36,759 bases of DNA from Cymbomonas tetramitiformis (lineage: Eukaryota > Chlorophyta > Pyramimonadophyceae > Pyramimonadales > Pyramimonadaceae), in assembly GCA_001247695.2 (NCBI GenBank), contig LGRX02035388.1:1-36759 (forward strand). The letters are read 5' to 3'. Below, one piece after another: positions 7,344 through 18,559 of the stretch (position 1 is its first letter; each line of letters begins with the position of its first letter). The translations under genes were made by a program, and so were the position numbers. The notes under the pieces were generated by a model. That model did no database searches and was not told the origin of the DNA. It saw only the letters and a program-made list of their open reading frames with translations.

Positions 7344-9459
7344 CCTGCACCGGACCACCTCCAAGTACCAGACTTACCAAATCACCCAGCCAACGCCACC
7401 AGACTTACCAATACCCAACGAAGGCCATCACCCGCGGTCAGCAGGCTTACGAGCGCACCGGACCACCTCTACCAGATAGGCTTAATATTATCAACACCTG
7501 CCACAAGACCAACGGCACCCAACTTATCAGCATCCAACCACCTCCACCAGACCTACCAACATCCGAGGGGTAGATTGAGGGGTAGACCTGCCAATGCCCG
7601 AGGGGTTGGGAGGTTTGACTCGGTTGTCATCTCAGTTGATTGGGAACGCGCACCCTTCCTCGTGCCCCCCTGGTATGCAACGCACAGTATGATGATCATG
7701 CTGTGAAGCTAATGTGTGCATGGGGCGGACAGGTGAGGGGGGGGGGGATTCTTTCCCTTTCCCTGCCCCCGCTGTTTGGGGTGCCGCCTCACCACACGTT
7801 TGCAGAAAAATGCGGGATCCTCTGCTTGCATCGATATATTTGGAGTTCCGTACTTCGGCGGGTGGCGCACCCGCATGGCCTCCCCCTCCAGCTGCATGGG
7901 ACCGTCCTATCTGTCTTGGTGCCCACACGGCCAACCCGGATGCAAAACGCCCGTCCGGGCTAACTGTCGTGTGACCTTGGCATGACCATGTAGACCTCCA
8001 GCCCCCCGTCTCCCCGGGGCGTCTTCGCCTGGCACGGATGCGCACGGTCTCAAAGGAGCTGGTGTTGATGAGATGTAGATGCCGTCCGGGGCGGGTGTTC
8101 GGGAATGCGCGGGCTGCTGGAACGCCCGAGGTATGGTATATATAATAGAGTCACAGTCCCCTAGCTAGACGCCGGGTGTGTGCATCCGCCTGGAGCCCCC
8201 GTGTGGCACCGCTTGCAAGGGTCATTGGGGCACCGTCGGCGGGGGGGGTCCGCGATTCGTAGCTGGATCCATACTCACATGAGTGTCGTTCACACCAAAG
8301 GCATACCTGTGCGGGGGGCACCCATTCGCCGTACTGCAACATGCTAGCGCTAGCTGGTGGACCCTCCCCCCCCCTTTGGATGTTGTGTGCATGCGACCCT
8401 TTAGAACCCTTTCAACGATGTAACAATACGCCGTCCACGGTGGCACTCGAGTAACGAGAGCGACGAGCAGGGCGGCGGTCGGAGTGGCGAATGTAGCGAA
8501 AGCTACCGTGGGCAGAGTGATAAAATCGGGGAGCGGTGGAAAGATGGACACGGTGGCGGGGCCAGGGCTGGGCGGGCCCGTGGCCTGGGTGTCTGAGGAC
8601 GAGATCGGTGAGAGTAGAGTGGTGAGTGAGGCGGTGGGAGGTGCAGTGGATTACGAGTGCAAGGTGATCGATGGAGGTACCCAAACGGCAGGTGGCGTGC
8701 GTGGCGGTCGGCGGAGGGGTCGACAGAGTCGAAGGGTGGAGCTGCGAGGCCCGCGGGGGGTGCGGGTGCGGGTTGGTGATGCGAGGCGGCCTAGGCTAGG
8801 GGGCTCGAGGGCGGGATGTGCAAATGCGGATATATCCGGCGCGTATGACACGGTGGAGAGAGGCAGCGATACTTATATAGCAGGCCTGGAAACATTCGTG
8901 CCTACACCAGGTGATGAGTGCGTGATCTGCTAAGGGGTCGGTGCGCTGGGAGTTGGCGAGGTGTTCTCGATGGGGCCCTGCGGGCATCCCACTCACCAGG
9001 TATCGGGGCTGCGTCATACGTGGTTGGTGGAGAGCGGTGGCTGCCCATAATGCCGGGCGAGGCTGTCTATCCTCGAGCACAGGACGTCATTGCGGCGGCA
9101 GCCGGCAGCGGGCCCACCTCTTTTGCAAGCCTCGCTGCCAATGAAACCTGTGCAGCTGTAGCAGGGATGCCCCTCACCCCAGCGGGCAGAGTGGCAGCAG
9201 TGGCGGAGTGGCGGAGTGGCAGTGGGGCGGGAGCGGGCAAGCGCGGGCGCACCCTGCACAGATGGCCCTGTGCCTCCCGCAGACGCTGGCACCGGCTGGA
9301 TGATCACGTGGGGATGGACCTCACGCGACGTTCTGGGGTGCGTGGTATATATATCATGCCTGTCATGCGAGGTAACATTTGCTTGCAAAGCGCAGCTGAC
9401 TAAGTACAAGAAGGGCAAAGTACTTTGTGAGGAGAGTTCAGTCGCACCTGCTCATGTGG
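7344..9459. other. GC-rich intergenic DNA, no gene supported
   Basis: 7344-7570 consists of imperfect repeats of caccagacttaccaa; on the minus strand each reads ttggtaagtctgg, resembling a splice donor. From 7640 to 9459 there are many overlapping open frames on both strands, as expected for GC-rich DNA, but none shows a recognisable domain, stable start context or paralogue. Runs of G or C (7738-7747, 8240-8247) and TATA-like stretches (8134-8147, 9344-9354) are present without any gene they could serve. Confidence 0.45.
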
Positions 9460-9464
9460 GGGGG

Positions 9465-9868
9465 TGTAGGAATTCGAGAGTTTCGTTTTCACAAAAGCGA
9501 GCATAAACTTTCATTATCAAAAGATATACTAGTTCGCGACTCGAAACGCCACGAACATTTGCGCGCCATCATTACTGATTGGGCGATCTTATGTGAAAGT
9601 TCACGAAACAGAGTCCTACGTGTCACTGTCGTGTTCATACCGACCGCAGTGACACTCCTGAGTACATATGAACTTATCACGCACTTCCCGACGGTCATCA
9701 GTGATCTGACGGCCACGATTAGTTCAGCAGATCTACAGATCTAGATCTAAAGGTTCCACAAGGTTTCTTTAGGGTTTCTTCAGGGTTCGAGCATCCTGAC
9801 TACTGTAGAAGGTCTAGATAGTCATGCTTTACACCAAACTGATCAGCAGGCACTTGCAGATTCCAATA
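9465..9868 (-). repeat. outer element, 3' LTR
   Basis: 404 bp, the downstream LTR in the element's sense. It is preceded on the plus strand by the target duplication GGGGG (9460-9464). It matches 21873-22276 with about nine substitutions and no length change. Confidence 0.92.
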
Positions 9869-9876
9869 CCCCTTCT
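9869..9876 (-). promoter_or_regulatory. polypurine tract of outer element
   Basis: On the minus strand agaagggg sits directly against the 3' LTR, the normal place of the plus-strand primer in reverse transcription. Confidence 0.65.
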
Positions 9877-9902
9877 AAAGGGTGACTGTCTAGTTGTCCT
9901 AC

Positions 9903-10024
9903 TGCCAGTTCTTGGGAATGGTGCCCCTTCAGTCAGCAACATCCAGTTCTTGGGATGGTGCCCCTCTAGCTCCAGTTGATGGGGATGGTGCCCCTTCAGC
10001 TCCAGTTTATGGGGATGGTGCCCC
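9903..10024. repeat. short tandem repeats in 3' untranslated part
   Basis: Imperfect units of about 30 bp containing atggtgcccc occur four times between the pol stop codon and the polypurine tract. No function is evident. Confidence 0.6.
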
Positions 10025-10033
10025 CTTCAATCT

Positions 10034-11776
10034 TCAGTCTTCAAGGTCGGAGTCCTTCAACTTCATGATGCCAAGCCTCTCCCTGTGTGTAAGGAATGCT
10101 TGTAGAGGAAGAGGCTTGGTGAAGACGTCAGCTGTGTTGTCCGCCGAGGCGACGTACATGGCTTCCACCATCTTGGACTTCACCAGCTCTCTAATATACA
10201 TGTTTCTCACCTCGATGTGCTTGGAGCGGTTATTGTTGACATAGTCAGATGCCAGATGAATGGCCCCCTGATTGTCACAATACATCGGTACTGGGGTGCA
10301 AATGTCCACAAGGTCGGTCAACACGTTAATGATGTACTTGACCTCCCTCGCACCTTCAGACATGGCTATTATCTCAGCCTCGGTGGTCGATAGCGACACA
10401 CACCTCTGCATGATCGAGGAGAAGATGAGCAAGCTTCCACACAGGTAGACTGCAATGCCAGATGTAGACCTCCTCGTGGTCTTGCAGCCAGCATAGTCAG
10501 CATCAGTGTATATGCTCAGTGGTAGTGCTCCACCAGCCAGACCCAGCCCCCTTGGCACAGAAGAGGTTGTCCGCAGTACCAGTTCGTGGCTCATAGTGCC
10601 TTTGAGGTACCTGACAACCTGCTTCAGTGCCACAAAATGCTCTGGGCCAAAGGACGCACAGAAATGAGAGAGAGTAGATACAGCAGCCATGATATCAGGG
10701 CGCGTGCACCTCGCAATCCACCGCAGCTGCCCAAGTAGCCCCCTGAACGGAATGGTGGCATCCTTGCCATCAGATGGAGCAAGAGAGCACCCTGGAGACA
10801 TAGGTAGGCTAGCTGGCTTGGCATACTTAAGCCCATAGGTGTCAATCATCTGGGAGATGTACCCAAACTGAGAGAGATATGCCACTCCAGGGCCCCAGCG
10901 CACGCCAATGCCCATCACCAGATCCAGCACACCCAAGTCCTTACAAGTATACTGTGAGTTGAAGGTCGTCACAAAGTTGTCATACCATGATCGACTGTTG
11001 GTGGCGGAAATGTAGTCATCCACATATGCCAGGATGATGACAGTGATGTCAGAGTCCCGAATGTAGTAGAGGCAAGGCTCCACATCACTGCGCCTCATCC
11101 TCTTATCATAACTCATAATGAAGGCTTCACTGGTGTCAAACCACTCCTTGCCCGCCTGCTTCAGACCATACACCGCCTTGAGGAGCTTGGCACACGTCCT
11201 GCCCTGATACTCCAGCCCCCTAGGGAGCCTGACATACAGGTCCTCCCCCAGGGTCGAGTTCAGAAAGGCAGTCTCCACGTCCATGTGGTACACGTCGAGC
11301 CCCAGGTTGAGCGCCAGGATGATGACAAGCCTCACCGAAGACAGCTGTGTGCACGGGGCAAAGGTGTCAAAGTAGTCAACACCATATTCCTGCTTGTTAC
11401 CCCGCACACACACCCTTGCCTTGCGCTTTTGGAGCTGCCTGTGCTTGTCCAGTTTCACCTTCAGCACCAATGCCATGTCCAACAGGCGAACACCAGGAGG
11501 CACAACCTCCATGTCCATCATCATGAGAGCCTGCTTGACCGTAACCAGGGCCTCAAGCTCGGTATGAATAGCCTCCATCCACTCATCAGCATCTGGCGCC
11601 CCCATAGCTTGTTTGACCCCCTTGGGCTCAGTCACTCCATCTGGCAGTACATCCACCGAGCTCCCAGCACACGACTTCGCCACTGCTGCCAAGCATGTGT
11701 GCTCCGGAGGGAAGTGCACTTTTCCCATTGGCAGGTCAATGTGCGTGAAGTTTGTGAGTACTGTAACATAACACAA
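10034..11776 (-). pseudogene. Copia pol, reverse transcriptase and RNase H part
   Basis: An open stretch of 580 codons ending TGA. It holds a complete RVT_2-type reverse transcriptase: entry block DEWMEAIHTELEAL, catalytic Asp in YHMDVETAFLNSTL, primer-grip region LYGLKQ-like (VYGLKQAGKEWFD), and the active-site box LAYVDDYI. RNase H follows with its acidic residues in YTDADYAGCKTTRRSTSG, TTEAEIIAMSEG and MYCDNQGAIHLASD, and ends SADNTADVFTKPLPLQAF. The frame is not continuous with the upstream integrase frame; the shift lies near 11775. The domain itself looks undamaged, but it cannot be made as part of the polyprotein without frameshifting. Confidence 0.9.
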
Positions 11777-12591
11777 TACGGAACTGAGCTAGCTCCCACA
11801 GCTCGCGCGCATATAATGCCAGCCTCCATCTTCTCACGTCCAGCATCCACCATGACCTCAGTGAACAATGGGTAGTTGACATTGAGGTCACCACCGTGTG
11901 CAGCTGAGCGTACAGCAGCAATATGCTTGGGCTGGCCATCCAGATAGTCCCGGAGGCTCACCCAGCATGTCATATCCACTGCCTGCACCTTTGGCACCGC
12001 TCGGATCTCATCACTTTCATCAGGTAGATAGACCTCAACACCAAGAATACTATCCTCCAGTCCACTCGGGAGGATGTCATGATATGTTGCATCCAACGTT
12101 GTCACCATGAAGTTGGTACTTAGTGGGGCCAATGCAGAGGGATCCCAGGTGGTGACCACCTTGCCCAGCTTGTCCACAGCCTCATGGAACCTGACCATGC
12201 CAGACTTGACTATCTTCCCCGACTCAGGATCATACGACAAGTAGGCTGACGAGACCTCGGAGTGGCCAACATACCTCAGCTGCCTTGCCCGATCACTGAG
12301 CTTGTGCTCCCTGCTGTCCGGGTCCACAAAAGCATATGCCAGACAACCAAATACCCGAAGAAGTGAAAGGTCTTGGTGTAGTCCATACAACTTGTAGTAG
12401 GGGGACTTCTTGTGCAGAGGCTTCTGGAATGTCCTGTTCAAAATATATACAGAGTGTCGAACAGCAAGTGGCCACACGTCTACACCAAAGCCAGATGTCA
12501 CAAGCAGTGCCCGAGCCATTGCTTGCACTGTCCTGTGGGACCTCTCAACACGAGCTTGGTTCTCATGAAGGTAGGGCGATCCATGACGTTG
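11777..12591 (-). pseudogene. Copia pol, C-terminal integrase part
   Basis: It continues in the same frame directly after the TAG at 12592-12594: QRHGSPYLHENQARVERSHR contains the catalytic Glu of the integrase DDE triad (VERSHRT corresponds to the usual VAERKNR). Then come the integrase C-terminal region (RTFQKPLHKKSPYY, RVFGCLAYAFVDP) and a variable linker to RT. Because the frame before and after the TAG is the same, the TAG is a simple nonsense change rather than a frameshift. Downstream the frame runs to 11632 but homology passes to another frame near 11775. Confidence 0.85.
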
Positions 12592-13996
12592 CTAAATACC
12601 TTGCTCCTTGCAGTATTGTTGTGTCTGCCCAGCAATCATGGTAGAGTCCCCATCAGTCTGCAGCACCATATGATACTTCTCGTCAAGTTTCATGCGGCTC
12701 TTGTGCTTCCTCACCTCAACCAGGAGCTCCTCAAGGGCTCCCAGGTAGTCCGACTTCTTCTTCAGGAAGTACACGCATATCAACGCTGTACAATCGTCCA
12801 CGAAGAGAACAAACCATCGGTACCCACCAGCAATGTGTCTGAATGGCCCACACGTGTCAGACCATACTAGCAAGCCAATCTCTTCAGCACACTCCCTGCC
12901 CGTAGGCTTCATAGAAGGCCTGATCGCTTTGGTGAGCCTGCAGGAAATACACCTCTCAGGACAACGCAATACCAAACTCTTGGCATACTGCGCAGTGGTG
13001 ATACCCATAGGAACCTCCTCGTCCAGCATCTCTTGCATGGTCACGTCACCAATATGTCCAAGCCGAACGTGTGCAAGCATCTTGGCATCAAGCTTCATCA
13101 CTGTATGTCCATCCTTGTAGATCACCACCACCGGCCACTTGGTCTCCCTGACCCATACTCTGTCTTCCCCACACATCTCCAGGTTCTCCACATTGTAGCA
13201 TGAATCCAATGGAGCCGAGAATATCTTCTCTCCAGCAGGGTACTCATGGATAATGGTAAACTGAGATGTAAACTGCCACCAACTGGCTGTCTCCCATCTG
13301 GGTAATACCAAGAGGAACTTGGTGGAGTGAGGCGCCCGATCAAAGTCACTGAGAGAATTCTGCAGGCATCTCAGGATAATGTCATGTTCATAAGGTGGGT
13401 TGCCATAGCAAGCTTCACCCGCCCAGTCCCTGCACAAGCAAGGGTTGTCAGTTGTGCAATAACTGTCCAGGATGTGGTTGTCACTGGAGGCAAACAACTC
13501 CAGGGTGAAGGGTCCATGCTCCTCAATGTGCTTCCCAACTTCCTCAAACTTCCAGACTGTCTTGTCACGGTCAGAATCATCATGGTATGCTGCACAAGCC
13601 ATGTAGGTATCCAAAGTGCCAGATATCTGATCTTCATATATGATATACTGGTTGCCAACTCTAGAGAATGAGAACGTCACCCCCCCATTGGATATCTGCC
13701 TGGCCCCAAAATCAACACTGAATCCAGCATCCTCAAGCGCCACCACAGACACCAGGTTGAATGGCTGCCCAAGAATGCAGTGAGCACCAGTGAACTGCAG
13801 TCCAACAGCGCGCCCAGTGGATACATCCAGCTTGGCAAATGTGACCGTCCCGCTGCCCTCCGATGACACAGTACCAGCCTGCACCACACTGAAAGTGGAA
13901 CTGGAAGTAGCATCAAAGTCATCGCCAAAGTCACTCACTGAATTGAAGATGTGCTTGGAGGCGCCACTGTCTAGCATGGCCACCTGACCACCGCAC

Positions 13997-14061
13997 GCAG
14001 TCAATGGCAGGGCTCTGGTGAACACGTCAGCCGTGTTGTCTGTTGATGCAACATACAGGGC
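13997..14061 (-). repeat. copy of RNase H tail ahead of protease
   Basis: On the minus strand this 65-bp segment encodes YVASTDNTADVFTRALPLTA. It is collinear and roughly 70% identical with 10098-10162, which encodes YVASADNTADVFTKPLPLQA at the end of RNase H of the same element. The frame is the same in both, so the copy is translated within the linker, just before the protease motif. Confidence 0.75.
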
Positions 14062-14236
14062 GAGCGGGCTGCCCACAGGATGGCCCCCTCGCAGTTCACA
14101 TGCATCCTCATCACCAGAGTCACTCCCATCTGCAAGATCAGGTGCATCATAATACCAATCAAAAGAGCAGCAATCCTCAATCCCAGGCTCAGCGCCCGCG
14201 GCACACAGGCGGTTCTTGCGAGGCGGATAGAACAGT

Positions 14237-14584
14237 CCAGATGCCCAATCATCAGAGGGGATGTCACCCACTCCTTCAAGGGGCTGCCACGAGTGCGCAT
14301 CATCTTCCTCGTCTGAGTCAGAGGCATCCACCAGATCAGGCATAGTATCCGAAGCATAACCATCATCACCCGAGGCAAAGTTAGAAGCTGAATCCAGAAC
14401 AGGGATGGAGCAATCAGAGTCATCGTCATGATGATGACAAAACATTCCAGATGCCCAATCATCAAAGGGGATACCACCCACTCCTTCAAAGGGTTGCCAT
14501 GAGTGCGCATCATCCTCCTTGTCCGAGTCAGAGGCATCCACCAGATATGGCACAGTATCTGAAGCATAAGCACCATCATCCGAG
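14237..14584 (-). repeat. duplicated acidic module in the linker
   Basis: About 138 bp at 14237-14374 is repeated at 14447-14584 (period 210 bp), encoding SDxEDDAHSWQP-EGVG-IP-DDWASG in both copies. A shorter third relative (PDLADGSDSGDEDA) lies at about 14100-14150. The modules are in frame. Confidence 0.8.
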
Positions 14585-15210
14585 CCAGAGAGATCGCTGA
14601 GATCAGGCACACAGCTGAGTCCAGACAATGTGTAACAAGCACAGGCATGATGGTCAGCAGCAACCTGCCCAGGTGTTGTGAAACTGACACCAGAGTCACC
14701 CAGTGCATACATAGGTTCAGGCAATGGGTGAGAAGAGAAGGCATGTCGAAAATCAACCTGTTCAACACCATATACGACATAGGCATCCGGTGTGGTCATC
14801 GAAGTAGAATCTCCTCGGTCCGAAGACACATCACCACGATGAGAAGAACCCCCAGATCCATAGTCACTGTGGTCCGAATCATCACTACCATCAGATGAGG
14901 AGTCAAAGTCCCACTCATCCTCATAGTCATATCCCAACAAGGTCCAGAAGCTCTCAATCGCCAGCACCGTGTCTAGAGTAACCATACTGAGTAAAGCCAC
15001 CCATGACTGCAGCTTCTCAAAGGATCCTCGTACCATGACCGGCTCCTTCTCAAGCAGACGCTGCAGCAGACTGGACTGCTCGGCCACAAGGTGCTTGGCA
15101 CACACCATCTTCTTGTGGCTCACCACTCCGCCATCAGCAGGAAAGTGAGGACTCTCCAACACTGTCACTGCCCTGTCCAACACTTCCACAGAGCCACTCA
15201 TGAACATATT

Positions 15211-15215
15211 ATGCA
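15211..15215. repeat. target site duplication ATGCA, left
   Basis: Identical to 19963-19967 on the other side of the inner element. It falls inside the outer gag-pol frame. Confidence 0.9.
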
Positions 15216-15555
15216 TGTGCCTGGGGCACTATGCTACACACTCGTGGGTCAGGGCCACTCTGTATGTTATTTCATGTCTTTTTGGGAGAGCTATGTAAAG
15301 GTACATATTTCTTTTTATATTATATCACTGGATCAGGGCCAGACTGAGGTGCACGTCCGAAGACATTTTTCTTAGTTTTTAACAGCAGGCCGAGCTCTTC
15401 CCCCGTTCCTCCTATATGTGCATTTTTATCTCACACATGTCTCATGAGCATACTCGAGCTATCGGATCGCGGATCGATATCGAGTCGGGCCAGCACTCTA
15501 CGGTATGGAGTCTCTATACTCCCCAAGTGCTTAAGGCGTCATGCCCCCTGGCACA
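15216..15555 (-). repeat. inner element, 3' LTR
   Basis: 340 bp with TG...CA ends (terminal inverted repeat TGTGCC/GGCACA). On the minus strand it contains a TATA-like stretch (plus-strand 15311-15325, ctttttatattatat). Confidence 0.9.
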
Positions 15556-15570
15556 ACTCCCCCCCCCTTA
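15556..15570 (-). promoter_or_regulatory. polypurine tract of inner element
   Basis: The minus strand reads taaggggggggagt directly before the 3' LTR. The eight-G run makes it a clear polypurine tract and fixes the element's orientation. Confidence 0.75.
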
Positions 15571-15656
15571 GGAGTGATCCATCTCCTGAAATCACTCCAT
15601 TCTAAGGTACCTAGCTAAGATTCCAGTTCTTAGGTATTCTGGTTCCTCTCCCAAGC

Positions 15657-16258
15657 CACGGTGTCGGCGCTCTCGGCAATGACCACAGTGGCGGCGCTCT
15701 CGGTGGTGGCCACGGTGGCGACGCTGTCGATGGTGGCCACAGCGGCGCTGTCGATGGTGGCCACGGTGGCGACGTTGTCGGCAGTGGACGTCACAACGTC
15801 GTCGCTCTCGGTGGTGGCCACGGTGGCGACGCTGTCGATGGTGGCCACAGCGGCGCTGTCGATGGTGGCCACGGTGGCGACGCTGTCGGCAGTGGACGTC
15901 ACAACGTCGTCGTCGCTCTCGGTGGTGGCCACGGTGTCGGCGATCTCGGCAATGACCACAGTGGCGGCGCTCTCGGTGGTGGCGACGCTGTCGATGGTGG
16001 CCACAGCGGCGCTGTCGATGGTGGCCACGGTGGCGACGCTGTCGGCAGTGGACGTCACAACGTCGTCGCTCTCGGTGGTGGCCACGGTGGCGGCGTGGTC
16101 GATGGTGGCCACAGCGGCGCTGTCGATGGTGGCCACGGTGGCGACGCTGTCGGCAGTGGACGTCACAACGTCGTCGCTCTCGGTGGTGGCCACGGTGGCG
16201 GCGTTGTCGATGGTGGCCACAGCGGCGCTGTCGATGGTGGCCACGGCGGCGACACGCC
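15657..16258. repeat. 108-bp higher-order minisatellite
   Basis: Short units such as gtggccacggtggcgacg are organised into a period of about 108 bp, repeated about five times with partial copies. The array lacks stop codons in frames on both strands: plus reads VATVATLSMVATAALSM repeats and minus reads VATIDSAAVATIDS repeats. Open frames on both strands are a by-product of the repeat composition; I do not call a protein here. Confidence 0.85.
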
Positions 16259-16944
16259 TAGAGAGCAAGTCTCCTCGGCGGCGTGTGGCTCCGCAACCCC
16301 ATCGCAGGGTGCGGACGCCCAAAGCGCTGGCCCCTCCGGCCTCGGCGACATCCCCGTGGGTGTGCGCCGCGCTCTGCGCCCGTCGGTGGGGCGGGTGTGT
16401 GTGGGTGCAGCGGCGCATCACCCCCCCAGTGGCAGCTCTCTGCGTACTAGCAGCTGCCTCTCTCGCCCGCGGTGGCGTCCCACGCGCGGCGGCGCGCTCT
16501 CACTCCCCCCCCCTCAAAACTCACGGCGTGCTCCAGCGCGTGATGTGAGGCGGCCTCGGGGGAGGGCGCGGCGGCGACACGCCTAGAGAGCAAGTCTCCT
16601 CGGCGGCGTGTGGCTCCGCAACCCCATCGCAGGGTGCGGACGCCCAAAGCGCTGGCCCCTCCGGCCTCGGCGACACCCCCGTGGGTGTGTGCCGCGCTCT
16701 GCGCCCGTCGGTGTGGCGGGTGTGTGCGGCGCGGTGCTCCCGGGTCATCGGTACCTCCCCCACAAGTGGGCTCGGAACACCCGGGCGCCATGCGCGCGCT
16801 GCTCGCTGCTCCCTCCAACACGCCCCGTGTCGCTCGGCGTGTGTGGGTGCAGCAGCGCATCACCCCCCCAGTGGCAGCTCTCTGCGTACGAGCAGCTGCC
16901 TCTCTCGCCCGCGGTGGCGTCCCACGCGCGGCGGCGCGCTCTCG
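16244..16944. repeat. segmental duplications in inner element
   Basis: Segment 16244-16404 recurs at 16569-16729 (offset 325). Segment 16399-16502 recurs at 16841-16944 (offset 442). The two duplications share one edge near 16400, so a block was copied and then separated by new sequence. Both copies remain very similar. Confidence 0.8.
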
Positions 16945-17500
16945 GCGGCGGTGCGCTGCTGCAGCACCCTGCGCACAGGCGTAGCTGCGGCGCTCGGTGC
17001 GCTCGCGCTGATCGAGGACAACCGCTGCCGAGGGCTCGGGTGCCCATCTGTGGAGGGCTCAGCGAAGCGACAGCGGGGGCTCGAGGGGAGCCACTGTGGA
17101 GGGCTCACACTGCTGCGGCGCCCGGCCACTGATGTTGCTGGTGCTCAATGCATGGACGTAGCTGCCGCGCTTGGCGCTCCGGTGCAGTTGCGGCGCTCGT
17201 TGCGCATGCGCACATGCGGGAGAGCCGCTGCCTGGGGCTCGGGTGCCCCGCTACGGAGGGCTCACGCAGCTTCAGCGCCCGGCGCACGGGCGCAGCTACG
17301 GCGCTCGGCGCTCTTGGCTGATCGGGGAGAGTTGCTGTCGAGGGCTCTGGTGCCCAACTGTGGAGGGCTCAGCGGAGCGGCGGCAGGGGTTTGAGGGGAG
17401 CCGCTGTGCGCTGCTGCGCGCTGGGCGCACTGGTGCGATGCGGCGCTCGGCGCACGGGGGCGACTGCGGTGCTCAGTGCGCTTGTGCAGACGTGGAGGGG
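16945..17500. repeat. degenerate GC-rich repeats
   Basis: Recurring phrases such as tgtggagggctca and gtagctgcggcgctcgg appear at irregular intervals (for example 17050, 17096, 17260, 17360) and again at 18290-18330, on both sides of the 21-bp array. They look like the decayed older part of the same repeat field. Confidence 0.55.
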
Positions 17501-17506
17501 CCGCCA

Positions 17507-18284
17507 GATGCGGGAGAGGGGCCTCCAGGTGCGGCAGAGGGGCCTCCAGGTGCGGCAGAGGGGCCTCCAGGTGCGGGAGAGGGGCCTCCAGGTGCGGGGA
17601 GAGGGGCCTCCAGGTGCGGCAGAGGCCTCCAGGTGCGGCAGAGGGGCCTCCAGGTGCGGCAGAGGGGCCTCCAGATGCGGGGAGAGGGGCCTCCAGGTGC
17701 GGGCAGAGGGGCCTCCCGTGGTGCGGCAGAGGGGCCTCCAGGCGGGAGAGGGGCCTCCAGGTGCTGCAGAGGGCCTCCAGGTGCGGGAGAGGCCGCCAGG
17801 ATGCGGCAGAGGGGCCTCCAGGTGCGGCAGAGGGGCCTCCAGGGTGCGGGGAGAGGGGCCTCCAGTGCAGGAGGGGCCGCCACAGCGGGAGAGGGGGCCT
17901 CCAGGTGCGGCAGAGGGGCCCTGCGCGGGGAGAGACCCAGGTGCCACAGAGGCCTCGAGGTGCGGGGAGAGGCCTCCAGGTGCGGCAGAGGGGCTCAGAT
18001 GCGGCAGAGGGGGCCTCCAGGTGCGGGAGAGGGGCCTCCAGATGCGGCAGAGGGGCTCCAGGTGCGGGAGAGGCCTCCAGGTGCGGGAGAGCGGCCGCCA
18101 GATGCGGGCAGAGGGGCCTCTCCAGGTGCGTGGGAGAGGCCTCCCAGGTGCGGGAGAGGGGCCTCCAGGTGCGGGAGAGGGGCCTCAGGTGCGGGAGAGG
18201 GGCCTCCAGGTGCGGCAGAGGGGCCTCCAGGTGCGTGCAGAGGCCTCCAGGTGCGGCAGAGGGGCCTCCAGGTGCGGGAGAAGA
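17507..18284. repeat. 21-bp minisatellite
   Basis: Dozens of tandem copies of about 21 bp (gaggggcctccaggtgcggca) with variants gatgcgg, gtgcggg and small indels. Since 21 is a multiple of three and the unit lacks stops, three plus-strand frames and several minus-strand frames stay open for hundreds of codons (GLQVRQR, GPPGAAE, GASRCGR repeats). This explains the long ORFs here without a gene. Confidence 0.92.
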
Positions 18285-18559
18285 TCCGCTGCGGAGGGCT
18301 CAAGGGGAGCCGACGTGGAGGGCTCGCGCTGCTGCGGCGCCGGGTGCACGTACGCGCGTACGGGTAGACGCAATGAACTGCGCAGCTGCAGTGCACACGA
18401 CACTGGCGAAGGTGCATTGGAGCCGGATCCCAATCCTCCCGGGTCGCGGTGCACGTCTGCGTCTCGGAACTGCGTCATGGGCCACGCTTCGGCGGAGGGC
18501 TCAGGGCAGCCGCTAGGGGACTCAGAGGCCCACTTAGCGCGCATGTATGCAACGTGCAT

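Larger units (their letters stand above)
12592..15215 (-). pseudogene. Copia gag-pol middle: acidic linker, protease, integrase core
   Basis: 874 codons open from the insertion point of the inner element to TAG 12592-12594. In order: an acidic Asp/Ser-rich linker of about 390 residues with internal duplications; the aspartic protease motif AMLDSGASKHIF; a pre-integrase zinc finger (HVRLGHIG, then CPERCISC, an HHCC arrangement); and the integrase core with the first two catalytic Asp residues in LVWSDTCGPF and LQTDGDSTM. The ATG at 15216 is created partly by the inner LTR and is not a true start: the frame continues into gag at 19963-21795 if the inner element is ignored. The long acidic linker between zinc knuckle and protease is unusual for Copia polyproteins, where the protease normally follows gag closely. 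Confidence 0.88.

Noticed and set aside
8484..8933. 149-codon plus-strand ORF in GC-rich DNA.
   Set aside because: Overlaps equally long minus-strand frames, Gly/Arg/Val-rich, no motif or paralogue; not distinguishable from chance.
15630..16548. Opposed ORFs of 263 and 295 codons that look like Ala/Thr/Ser-repeat proteins.
   Set aside because: Both strands are open across the same 108-bp repeat; composition explains it and no start context or relative supports either one.
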